From assembly GCA_000436475.1 (NCBI GenBank), contig FR886214.1:1-6893 (forward strand): DNA of 6,893 bases, in the 5' to 3' direction. A program made the position numbers and the translations under genes. The stretch is from Eubacterium sp. CAG:248. GTDB taxonomy: Bacteria > Bacillota > Clostridia > Lachnospirales > Lachnospiraceae. The stretch's first letter is position 1. Every line of letters begins with the position of its first letter. Of the stretch, positions 1-6,807 are shown one piece after another. A model generated the notes under the pieces. It worked only from the letters and a program-made list of their open reading frames with translations. It did no database searches and was not told where the DNA came from.

Positions 1-1
1 A

Positions 2-547
2 GGAACAGATATAGATATAAAAGAACAGGAAGAATATGGGAAGCCAGATTCAGAAGGGAAGCCAGATTCAGAAGGAAAGTCAGAGGCAGAAGAGAAATCA
101 GAGGCAGAAGAGAAGCCAGAGCCCGAAGAAAAACGGGAGCCCGAAGAGAAACCAGAGCCCGAAGTGAAGCCAGAACTAGAAGAAAAGCAGGAGCCAGCCA
201 TAACAGATAGTCCTTATGACCATGAAATCTATCTGGCTAATGGTGTGCTGCAATATGGCGAAAACGCAGATCGGGCACAGAGGGGAAAGGATGTTAATAC
301 AGGAAGTACGGTGGAATGTCCCTATCCTATGGAGGTTATGACAATAAGGGTTATGTTTGATGAGCAATATGGTTATCAGACATATAAAGGATATTATAAA
401 GCTTCAGATAAAACTGACATTATTGAATGTATGCTTGATGCAGCTGCGAGTCCGTTGTTTAACATAGATACGGTTATGTTTCAGGGTGTTATGGGTATAT
501 ATAGATGTGGTTCTGTGGTGTTTACATGTCTTGGAATAGTGGAATAA
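2..547 (+). CDS. Partial hypothetical protein with acidic KPEPEE-type hexapeptide repeats (5' end missing)
   Basis: The reading frame is open from the window edge, so only the last 181 codons are seen; the GTG at 164 lies inside the repeat block and is unlikely to be the real start. Visible residues 14-67 are nine tandem hexapeptides of the pattern K-P/S-E/D-x-E-E/G, highly charged and Pro-rich. A non-repetitive domain of about 110 residues follows. It is rich in Tyr, Met and Val, has four cysteines (in the contexts VECPY, IECML, YRCGS and FTCLG) and no membrane segment or sorting signal, and it ends in LGIVE. I recognise no family. Lys/Pro/Glu repeats often serve as extended linkers or wall-spanning stalks in exported proteins, so a surface protein is plausible, but its N-terminus, where a signal peptide would be, is out of view. 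The next gene starts 13 bases later behind a strong ribosome binding site, which suggests one operon. Confidence 0.75.
   Translation, partial: GTDIDIKEQEEYGKPDSEGKPDSEGKSEAEEKSEAEEKPEPEEKREPEEKPEPEVKPELEEKQEPAITDSPYDHEIYLANGVLQYGENADRAQRGKDVNTGSTVECPYPMEVMTIRVMFDEQYGYQTYKGYYKASDKTDIIECMLDAAASPLFNIDTVMFQGVMGIYRCGSVVFTCLGIVE
41..202 (+). repeat. 18-base tandem coding repeat, nine units
   Basis: Nine in-frame 18-base units encode KPDSEG, KPDSEG, KSEAEE, KSEAEE, KPEPEE, KREPEE, KPEPEV, KPELEE and the degenerate KQEPAI. Units 1 and 2 (41-58, 59-76) differ by one base, as do units 3 and 4 (77-94, 95-112). This pattern suggests recent local duplication, for example by slipped-strand pairing. Units 5 to 7 share the core GAGCCCGAAG. 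The unit length is a multiple of three, so gain or loss of units would change stalk length without breaking the frame. Confidence 0.9.
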
Positions 548-560
548 AGGGGGAGTATAT

Positions 561-2972
561 ATGGCAGTATGTCCTGTTAAGGACAAAAAAAGAATAACTT
601 TATTACATGTATTATCGGTGTTAGTGTTATTGCTATTGTGTGGAGGCCTGGCATATGCGTATCCAGCGGGCAGTTATTCAGATGATGATTTCAGAAGACA
701 GATAACTGTGGATTTTGCCGGTGGTACAGCTGATTTAAAATGGGTATATATGAATGATGATAATAAACAGATATATTTTGATGATATACCTTTTTATAGT
801 GATAATGAAGCACCGCATGAAGGAACATTTACAGAGCATGCGAACTGTCGTGGATATACGCCGTATCTTCTTGTATACAATGTTTCAAAAGAAGGCTGTA
901 TATTCAGTATGGATGCAACTGGCTATAAAAACTATAACAACTGGGACAATCCAGACAATAATGTTAAGGAAGGATTTGACGGTTACCTGTTTGAAGCCGG
1001 CTGTAACATCAATTTTGATGGAGATGCGAATGATGGTGGAAGAAATTCTGATGGAACCTACTGGGGTTCGAAATATTTCGGCACAAGAAAACCACTAACT
1101 ATCAGATTAGGGTGGATGTGCAGCTTTAACATCAATTGGGATTCTGGAGTCAGTGATGTTATAGGACACAGCACGAGTGGTCTTGATATGCGGTATTCAG
1201 ATGGACAGACTATTACATATAAAGAAGGTACATTGGTTCCTACATGGATATATCTTAAAGATGGATATGAACTTGATTATATACAGGAAGGTGACAAAAA
1301 ATGGTATGATTCCACATGGAATGAAGCATGTAAAAGATGGGATAACTACTGGACTATGAATAGGAGCCGGAGCATTTATATTCATACTAAAAAGAAAGAG
1401 GTTGTAAAATCATATAAGCAGACTGTATATATAAGATATCAGAATCAGAATGGTACGTGGGAAAGATGGGATGACACGTCAGCAATAACTGAAAATGTAT
1501 TATGTGGTTCATCATATACATTTGATACTAAGAATATAACTGGAAATTCAAAATGGAATTCAAACCTATACAGGATGCCAGAGCAGTTTGATGATGGAAC
1601 ATCCTTTACCTATAAAGTAAGTGGTGCAAAAACTAGTTATATAAGTGTAGCCAGATTAAAAATACAGAATGACCAGGAGATATATGTGAGGTATCAGAAT
1701 GAGGATGGTTCATGGGGTGAATATTCAAGCACATACTGGCATACACCAACAAAGAAAGCACCTGATGGCTATTGGGAGAACTTTCTGTGGCATGTAGATA
1801 ATGGTACATCGTTTGGTTTTGGAGTTGAAGATATTAAACAGGATTCAAGGTGGGATGCCACGTTATATGAATTTCCAGATACATATGCAGATGGTTCGTC
1901 GTTACGATATACAGTGACAAAGGCTTGTAAAAAATATGTTGATATATCAAGAAAATTCATACTGACATTATCACAGGAGGATGCAACAACAAGGGGAACA
2001 CAATCAGTTATGGTATCTTACAGGAAAGGACTGCCTGATATAACGGTTCCTGAGCAGAAATATAAAGCTTCTTTTTATGATGATGATAACTATAATGACA
2101 GACTGTTATTATCTGATATAGTCCAGATTAATAAGTTTAAAGGATATATGTTGAAAGAAAAAAGAAATGAAGTCAGTCTGGGAAGTATATTAAATGAAAG
2201 TTATAATTATTCAGATGCTAATACTGATAATTCTATTATTTCAACAGTAGCATTAACAAGACCATATACTGGCAATTTGTATTTTTGCTATGATGGTTAT
2301 AATAGTACAGATGAAGAGGTTTCTGTTAATGTTGAGTGGAGTACTCTTGATGGTGACAGTGATAACGAGGAAATATGGTTTTTACCACATTCAAATGATA
2401 ATAACTATGTAGATGTCTATGTTAATAAGGTTAACAGTATAAGAATCAGGTACTGGGGACCAGAGTATGGACCAGATAGTTATGGCAGCTGGAAAATCAG
2501 TCTTAATATTGAAGAAATGGCTGATGTGAATGATTACTGGTATAACAGTGAAGGTAAAGCCGATATTTACAGTTATCCTTATGCATGTAACGAAACTGTT
2601 TATGCGAAGTGGGAAGAAAGTAAAATCACACTGCCAGATAAAGATGAGGTAACGAAGCCTGGTTTTGAGTTAACTGGCTGGTCAGATGGAATAAACACTT
2701 ATGATCCAGGTGATAAAATATCAATAAAAAAAGATACAAGGTTTTATGCAATATGGGAAGAAGTAATACCTGAAAGCAACTCTGAGAGTAATATAACAAA
2801 GGCAGCATCAACAATGTATTTTGATACACTTATACGGCGTACATCAGGAGATGAAGCATGGTATGACACAGTTGGAAGCTATAGTATAAAAAGTCTTAAG
2901 GATTATAGCAATGATAGTTGTGTACAGATATGGAAGATAGATATTGCTGGTAATATAACAAGAATGAAATGA
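561..2972 (+). CDS. Large secreted protein with duplicated modules and a Listeria-Bacteroides (Flg_new/InlB B-type) repeat
   Basis: This is an 803-residue exported protein of unknown function. The start is set by AAGGGGGAG (547-555), five bases before the ATG. Residues 1-33 form a signal peptide: basic KDKKR, a hydrophobic core (about 12-29), and an AYA cleavage motif before Tyr34. The Cys27 context (LLLC) does not fit a lipobox. The body is rich in Tyr, Trp, Asn and Asp, typical of beta-rich surface proteins. Residues 286-366 and 371-466 are two diverged copies of one module. Residues 688-734 match the Listeria-Bacteroides repeat (GFELTGWSD, YDPGD, then TRFYAIW), preceded by TVYAKW, which looks like the end of another unit. 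The last 50 residues (MYFDTLIRR to IDIAGNITRMK) are unassigned. There is no LPXTG motif, C-terminal membrane helix, SLH or choline-binding repeat, so release or non-covalent retention is inferred. Adhesion or partner binding is possible but unproven. Confidence 0.85.
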   Translation: MAVCPVKDKKRITLLHVLSVLVLLLLCGGLAYAYPAGSYSDDDFRRQITVDFAGGTADLKWVYMNDDNKQIYFDDIPFYSDNEAPHEGTFTEHANCRGYTPYLLVYNVSKEGCIFSMDATGYKNYNNWDNPDNNVKEGFDGYLFEAGCNINFDGDANDGGRNSDGTYWGSKYFGTRKPLTIRLGWMCSFNINWDSGVSDVIGHSTSGLDMRYSDGQTITYKEGTLVPTWIYLKDGYELDYIQEGDKKWYDSTWNEACKRWDNYWTMNRSRSIYIHTKKKEVVKSYKQTVYIRYQNQNGTWERWDDTSAITENVLCGSSYTFDTKNITGNSKWNSNLYRMPEQFDDGTSFTYKVSGAKTSYISVARLKIQNDQEIYVRYQNEDGSWGEYSSTYWHTPTKKAPDGYWENFLWHVDNGTSFGFGVEDIKQDSRWDATLYEFPDTYADGSSLRYTVTKACKKYVDISRKFILTLSQEDATTRGTQSVMVSYRKGLPDITVPEQKYKASFYDDDNYNDRLLLSDIVQINKFKGYMLKEKRNEVSLGSILNESYNYSDANTDNSIISTVALTRPYTGNLYFCYDGYNSTDEEVSVNVEWSTLDGDSDNEEIWFLPHSNDNNYVDVYVNKVNSIRIRYWGPEYGPDSYGSWKISLNIEEMADVNDYWYNSEGKADIYSYPYACNETVYAKWEESKITLPDKDEVTKPGFELTGWSDGINTYDPGDKISIKKDTRFYAIWEEVIPESNSESNITKAASTMYFDTLIRRTSGDEAWYDTVGSYSIKSLKDYSNDSCVQIWKIDIAGNITRMK
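1416..1958 (+). repeat. Diverged tandem duplication of a ~85-99-residue module within the secreted protein
   Basis: Protein residues 286-366 (1416-1658) and 371-466 (1671-1958) align by four landmarks in the same order: RYQNQNGTW (292-300) with RYQNEDGSW (377-385); SYTFDT (from 318) with SFGFGV (from 417); WNSNLYRMP (332-340) with WDATLYEFP (431-439); and DGTSFTYKV (345-353) with DGSSLRYTV (444-452). The offset is 85 residues at the first landmark and 99 at the other three, so copy 2 carries about 14 extra residues between the first and second landmarks. I do not recognise the module as a named domain. Confidence 0.8.
2622..2762 (+). other. Listeria-Bacteroides repeat (Flg_new / InlB B-repeat type) coding segment
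   Basis: The segment encodes residues 688-734 of the secreted protein. It shows the family signature: a lead strand, Pro-Gly-Phe-x-x-x-Gly-Trp (PGFELTGW), a Tyr-x-Pro-Gly-Asp turn (YDPGD), an Ile-rich strand and a closing T-x-F/L-Y-A-x-W (TRFYAIW). The usual opening strand ending in NGG is shortened here. Such repeats are common in exported proteins of Firmicutes and Bacteroidetes and often occur in arrays; here there is one recognisable unit and perhaps the tail of another (TVYAKW, 679-684). Confidence 0.75.
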
Positions 2973-2976
2973 GGCA

Positions 2977-3005
2977 TTTACAAAATCATGAAAATATTTT
3001 ATAAT
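2977..3005 (+). promoter_or_regulatory. Sigma-A-type promoter of icd
   Basis: The -35 box TTTACA (2977-2982) is one mismatch from TTGACA, and the -10 box TATAAT (3000-3005) is perfect; the spacer is exactly 17 bases. Transcription would begin near 3012, leaving a leader of about 50 bases. The -35 box starts five bases after the stop of the secreted-protein gene. I see no terminator in between, so readthrough from upstream into icd is possible. Confidence 0.8.
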
Positions 3006-3033
3006 TAAAGGCAGATTTTTTATATATTTTGGA

Positions 3034-3049
3034 CATAATTGCCATTATG
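3034..3049 (+). other. Inverted repeat in the icd leader next to the ribosome binding site
   Basis: CATAAT and ATTATG are perfect 6-base arms around TGCC, lying between the predicted transcription start and the ribosome binding site (AAAGGA, 3051-3056). It could be a weak hairpin or a small operator. The arms are short and AT-rich, so chance is a fair explanation. Confidence 0.3.
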
Positions 3050-3063
3050 GAAAGGATTGCGGT

Positions 3064-4275
3064 ATGGAAAAGATAAAAATGACAACACCTCTCGTAGAGA
3101 TGGATGGAGATGAGATGACAAGAGTGTTATGGGGACTTATTAAGGATGAACTTTTACTTCCTTATGTAGACCTTAACACAGAATATTATGATCTTGGACT
3201 TGTTCATCGTAATGATACTAACGACCAGGTTACTATAGATTCAGCAGAGGCTACTAAAAAGTATGGTGTTGCAGTAAAGTGTGCTACAATCACTCCTAAT
3301 GCAGCAAGAGTAAAAGAATATAACCTTAAGGAGATGTATAAGAGCCCTAATGGAACAATAAGAGCTATTCTTGATGGTACAGTATTCAGGGCACCTATCA
3401 TTGTTAAAGGTATTGAACCTTATGTAAAGACATGGAAGAAACCTATAACTATAGCAAGACATGCATATGGTGATGTATATAAGGCTTCAGAGATGAAGAT
3501 TCCAGCAGCAGGAAAGGCTGAGCTTGTATACACAGACGAACAGGGTAACGAAACAAGAGAGCTTATACATAACTTCAAGGGCGCTGGTATCATACAGGGT
3601 ATGCACAATCTTAATGATTCTATAGAGAACTTTGCAAGAAGCTGTTTTAACTTTGCTCTTGAAACTAAGCAGGATCTTTGGTTTGCAACTAAGGATACAA
3701 TATCTAAGAAGTATGATCATACATTCAAGGATATATTCCAGGAAATATATGATAATGATTATGCTGATAAGTTTAAGGAAGCAGGCATTGAATATTTCTA
3801 TACATTAATAGATGATGCAGTAGCAAGAGTTATTCGTTCAGAGGGAGGATATATCTGGGCTTGTAAGAATTATGACGGCGATGTTATGTCAGATATGGTT
3901 GCTACAGCATTTGGTTCATTATCCATGATGACATCAGTTCTTGTATCACCTAAAGGCTTCTATGAATATGAAGCTGCACATGGTACAGTACAGAGACATT
4001 ATTATAAGCATCTTAAGGGAGAGGAAACATCTACTAACCCTATAGCTACTATATTTGCATGGACAGGAGCTTTAAGAAAGAGAGGAGAACTTGATTCTAT
4101 TCCTGAACTTGTAAGATTTGCAGATACACTTGAAAAGGCTTGTATCAAGACAGTAGAAGATGGTAAGATGACAAAGGATCTTGCGCTTATAACAACATTA
4201 GAGAATCCTGTAACACTTAATACACAGGATTTTATCAAAGCAGTACGGGCAACGCTTGATGAACTTATGAATTAA
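3064..4275 (+). CDS. icd: NADP-dependent isocitrate dehydrogenase, eukaryotic-type (homodimeric subfamily)
   Basis: A cytoplasmic enzyme that oxidatively decarboxylates isocitrate to 2-oxoglutarate with NADP, feeding glutamate synthesis and supplying NADPH. At 403 residues it is full length and resembles human IDH1/2 far more than E. coli Icd. Visible landmarks are MTTPLVEMDGDEMTR near the N-terminus; the substrate loop KSPNGTIR (93-100) with Arg109; Arg132 and Tyr139 in ARHAYGDVY, equivalent to human IDH1 Arg132 and Tyr139; Lys210 in FATK; metal-binding Asp250, Asp273 and Asp277 (LIDD, NYDGDVMSD); and HGTVQRHY (306-313), whose Arg311-His312 correspond to the NADP-selecting pair of IDH1. No key residue is missing. 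The ATG sits seven bases after AAAGGA; Met6 is an in-frame alternative without a better binding site. The gene has its own strong promoter and a hairpin after its stop, so it is probably transcribed alone. No citrate synthase or aconitase gene lies in the window. Confidence 0.97.
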   Translation: MEKIKMTTPLVEMDGDEMTRVLWGLIKDELLLPYVDLNTEYYDLGLVHRNDTNDQVTIDSAEATKKYGVAVKCATITPNAARVKEYNLKEMYKSPNGTIRAILDGTVFRAPIIVKGIEPYVKTWKKPITIARHAYGDVYKASEMKIPAAGKAELVYTDEQGNETRELIHNFKGAGIIQGMHNLNDSIENFARSCFNFALETKQDLWFATKDTISKKYDHTFKDIFQEIYDNDYADKFKEAGIEYFYTLIDDAVARVIRSEGGYIWACKNYDGDVMSDMVATAFGSLSMMTSVLVSPKGFYEYEAAHGTVQRHYYKHLKGEETSTNPIATIFAWTGALRKRGELDSIPELVRFADTLEKACIKTVEDGKMTKDLALITTLENPVTLNTQDFIKAVRATLDELMN

Positions 4276-4286
4276 TGTATAATTAA

Positions 4287-4320
4287 CTGCTCCATTGATA
4301 TTATAATATCAATGGAGCAG
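4287..4320 (+). terminator. Perfect 34-base palindrome after icd, possible terminator
   Basis: CTGCTCCATTGATAT (4287-4301) and ATATCAATGGAGCAG (4306-4320) are perfectly complementary around the loop TATA, which is itself self-complementary, so the whole 34 bases form a palindrome. It starts 11 bases after the icd stop. The following bases (ATTATGTTG) are only moderately T-rich, so it is not a textbook intrinsic terminator; it could instead stabilise the 3' end of the icd transcript or attenuate readthrough into the next genes. Confidence 0.6.
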
Positions 4321-4366
4321 ATTATGTTGTAAGAGGTATGAAACAGAACGTAACTTAAGGAGTGTT

Positions 4367-4975
4367 ATGCGTAATATATTATTAGATTTCAGTTTCAGGG
4401 GAATGAATATTAACCAGCTTGCAGTCTGGTTTTTTATATATAGCTTTTTTGGATGGGCAATGGAGTGCATAGTTATAAGAAAGCAGCTTGGCTACTGGGA
4501 AAACAGAGGTTTTGCAAAGCTGCCATTTTGTGTAATATACGGTTTTGGAACATATATAGCTTTCAATATATTTGCACCTATACAAAACAACTATATTGCA
4601 TTATATATATTTGGTGCTGTATGTGCAACAATATTTGAGTATATGACGGCGAAGCTTATGTTAAAGCTGTTCGGCGAAGTATGGTGGAACTATGATCACC
4701 TTAGATTTAATTATAAGGGTATAATATGCCTTCAGAGCACAATTGGCTGGGGATTTCTGGCAGTGCTTATATTCGGAGTGTTTAACAGGCTTGTAGAACA
4801 GGCAGTATTTTCTATGCGTATGTCAGCGGTTACAGTGATTTCAGTTGTTCTTGTTGTGTCATATGTATGTGATTTTTCATATCATTTTACAAAGCGTTTA
4901 TTAAACAAAAGAATGGGAGATGCAGTTAAACATGCATCAGGCTGCAGTAATCTTCTTAACAGATTCCATAGGTGA
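4367..4975 (+). CDS. CmpB-family integral membrane protein (PF06541-type, 'putative ABC transporter permease')
   Basis: A 202-residue membrane protein with about five hydrophobic spans (roughly 17-37, 54-71, 75-98, 122-140 and 153-171). It carries the conserved features I associate with the CmpB-like family: FFIYSFFGWAMEC near the N-terminus, ENRGF (45-49), the Gly/Tyr-rich VIYGFGTY, TIFEY, VWWNY, and KGIICL followed by STIGWGF. Databases call the family a putative ABC-type transporter permease, but no ATPase or binding protein is nearby, so transport is not supported here and the biochemical role is unknown. The basic, Cys-containing C-terminal tail (about 174-202) should be cytoplasmic or peripheral. 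The start follows AAGGAG (4357-4362) with a short four-base spacer; Met13 is an alternative but its upstream AGGGGA lies too close. No good promoter lies between the icd hairpin and this gene. The gdpD-like gene starts 14 bases after its stop. Confidence 0.85.
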   Translation: MRNILLDFSFRGMNINQLAVWFFIYSFFGWAMECIVIRKQLGYWENRGFAKLPFCVIYGFGTYIAFNIFAPIQNNYIALYIFGAVCATIFEYMTAKLMLKLFGEVWWNYDHLRFNYKGIICLQSTIGWGFLAVLIFGVFNRLVEQAVFSMRMSAVTVISVVLVVSYVCDFSYHFTKRLLNKRMGDAVKHASGCSNLLNRFHR

Positions 4976-4989
4976 TTTCGGGGTGAGAT

Positions 4990-6807
4990 ATGTTAGAAAG
5001 TCTTAGAAATAACATGAAACTGCTAAAAAGCAGTAAAAGACATGTATTGTTGTTTGAACTTGCATATAAGCTCCTTGCATTAGCAGTGTTTTATCCTGTT
5101 ATTACAGGCGTTATCCGTTTGTGCATGAGAATAACAGGGATTAATTATCTTACAAATGAATATATAGCGAAAGCGTTTATGAATCCTGTAATAATCATAT
5201 TCTGCCTCTTAGGGGTTATAGGATTCATAGTTTACTGCTTATATGAAATGGCATATCTTGCAGTATGTTTTGAAACCAAGAGAAAAGGTATACAGGCATC
5301 TATTATTGATAACATATATAATGCCTTTTTGCGGCTTAAAAAGCTGTTGAGGATTCAGAGCATACCGCTTTTTTTATATTTTCTGATATCTATAATAGTT
5401 ATTAATGTGACAGTTACTGGAAATATTATATTTAGCGAAAGTGTAAAAAATATTATAAAAAGTGCGGCAAAACGAAACAGAACTGTTGTATTTATTGTGA
5501 CAGCAATTATCATAATATGCCTGTTTTACTTTGTTATACGGGATATTTTTTCATTTAACATATACATGATGGAGGGAAAAAACTTCAGACAGTCATGTGC
5601 TAAAAGCAGAAGCATTGTTAAAAATAATGTACTGAAGATAGTGGGTGTAGTTGTACTATATAATCTTGCACTTTTAGCGGCTATTTATACATTTTATATA
5701 ATTATATCTGTTGTACTGATTGCCGGAGTTAAACTGCTTGATCTTGCTTATATGGGTAGTGCGGTGTATCTTTCCGTGCTTAGTACATTAAGGACGATAG
5801 TAAGATTATTTCTTGTATTTTTATCTATACCTTGTTCATTCTCTATGATATCATATATGTATTACAAGTATGAGAATCTTTCGGATATTAATTTTGAGTT
5901 TGTTGATATAGATGAAGGGAGCGCAAGGATAAACAGGATTATATATTTATTTGTTCTTGTGATGTCGATAGTCTTGGATGTGTTATATGTGGTGTTAACA
6001 TTTAACAGCAATCCTTTTGAGAGAGTTGCTATATTCCATGATACTAAGATAACAGCACACAGGGGTGCATCAAGGGAAGCACCGGAGAATACACTGGCAG
6101 CTTTCCAGCGTGCCATAGATGATATGGCTGATTATATAGAGCTTGATGTGCAGATGACAAGCGATGGTTATATAGTAGTTATGCACGATGCATCAGCATA
6201 TAGGACAACAGGTGTAGCCAAGAATATAACAGATATGACATATGAGGAAGTAAAGAAGCTTGATGCCGGGTACTGGTTTTCAGAAAAATATAGGGGTGAA
6301 AGGGTTCCATCTTTTGAAGAGGTGTTAAAGCTTGTTAAAAGCAGTCCTGTCAGTATAAAGCTTAATGTTGAGATAAAGTCATCAGCAGATAGCAGCATAG
6401 CAGCTGGAAAGGTTATAGAGCTTATAAAGAAATATTCCATGGAACAGAATTGTGTTATAACTTCATTTGATTATGATGCGCTTCTTGCAGTTAAGAGCAT
6501 GGATGAGGATATACAGACTGGATATATACTGTCTGTTGCATATGGAAGATTTTATGAGAATACCAACGTAGACTTCTTTAGTGTTAACGCTTCATTCCTT
6601 ACAAAGAGAACAGTGGATGCCATACATAATACTGGTAAACAGGTATATGCATGGACAGCTAATAACGATACATCTATAAAGAATCTTGCTAATAAAGGTA
6701 TTGATAATATAATAACAGATGAACCTGTTATGGCAAGGGAGGTTGTGTATTCAAGGAATACAAGTGAAACTATTACAAATATGATCAAATATGTATTTAA
6801 TAAATAA
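4990..6807 (+). CDS. Membrane-anchored glycerophosphodiester phosphodiesterase (membrane domain plus GDPD domain)
   Basis: The predicted enzyme hydrolyses glycerophosphodiesters to glycerol 3-phosphate and an alcohol. Residues 1-340 are a membrane domain of the GPDPase_memb type (PF10110) with about seven or eight spans (near 20-42, 66-96, 122-148, 165-187, 212-245, 257-290 and 316-338). Residues 353-585 are a GDPD TIM barrel (PF03009) with HRGA (357-360), PENT (366-369), IELDVQ (383-388; Glu384 and Asp386), MHD (398-400), RTTG, NVEIK (459-463), VYAWTANN and the closing GIDNIITDEP (570-579). The acid-base His357 and His399 and the metal ligands are present, so it should be active. By analogy with related Firmicute proteins the barrel probably faces outside and may act on teichoic-acid or phospholipid-derived glycerophosphodiesters; both points are inferred. 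GGGG (4980-4983), six bases before the ATG, supports this start. It likely shares an operon with the CmpB-like gene. Confidence 0.93.
   Translation: MLESLRNNMKLLKSSKRHVLLFELAYKLLALAVFYPVITGVIRLCMRITGINYLTNEYIAKAFMNPVIIIFCLLGVIGFIVYCLYEMAYLAVCFETKRKGIQASIIDNIYNAFLRLKKLLRIQSIPLFLYFLISIIVINVTVTGNIIFSESVKNIIKSAAKRNRTVVFIVTAIIIICLFYFVIRDIFSFNIYMMEGKNFRQSCAKSRSIVKNNVLKIVGVVVLYNLALLAAIYTFYIIISVVLIAGVKLLDLAYMGSAVYLSVLSTLRTIVRLFLVFLSIPCSFSMISYMYYKYENLSDINFEFVDIDEGSARINRIIYLFVLVMSIVLDVLYVVLTFNSNPFERVAIFHDTKITAHRGASREAPENTLAAFQRAIDDMADYIELDVQMTSDGYIVVMHDASAYRTTGVAKNITDMTYEEVKKLDAGYWFSEKYRGERVPSFEEVLKLVKSSPVSIKLNVEIKSSADSSIAAGKVIELIKKYSMEQNCVITSFDYDALLAVKSMDEDIQTGYILSVAYGRFYENTNVDFFSVNASFLTKRTVDAIHNTGKQVYAWTANNDTSIKNLANKGIDNIITDEPVMAREVVYSRNTSETITNMIKYVFNK

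Noticed and set aside
164..166. GTG as the start of the first gene
   Set aside because: It falls inside the hexapeptide repeat block, and the same frame with the same repeat pattern continues upstream to the window edge.
404..586. Minus-strand open frames opposite the coding genes (also at 176-367, 1197-1385, 3204-3720, 4002-4238, 5862-6116, 6168-6440 and 6552-6833)
   Set aside because: They lie opposite well-supported genes, have odd compositions rich in His, Cys, Ser or Tyr, and resemble no protein family.
639..641. Cys27 of the secreted protein as a lipoprotein cysteine
   Set aside because: The preceding residues are LLL; a lipobox needs a small residue directly before Cys. The AYA cleavage site fits a standard signal peptide instead.
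754..1098. Plus-strand 114-codon frame inside the secreted-protein gene
   Set aside because: It is a frame-shifted shadow, Met- and Ile-rich because of ATG/ATA-rich sequence, without a ribosome binding site.
4327..4356. Promoter TTGTAA / TAACTT for the CmpB-like gene
   Set aside because: Transcription would start within the ribosome binding site itself, so the boxes are probably chance.
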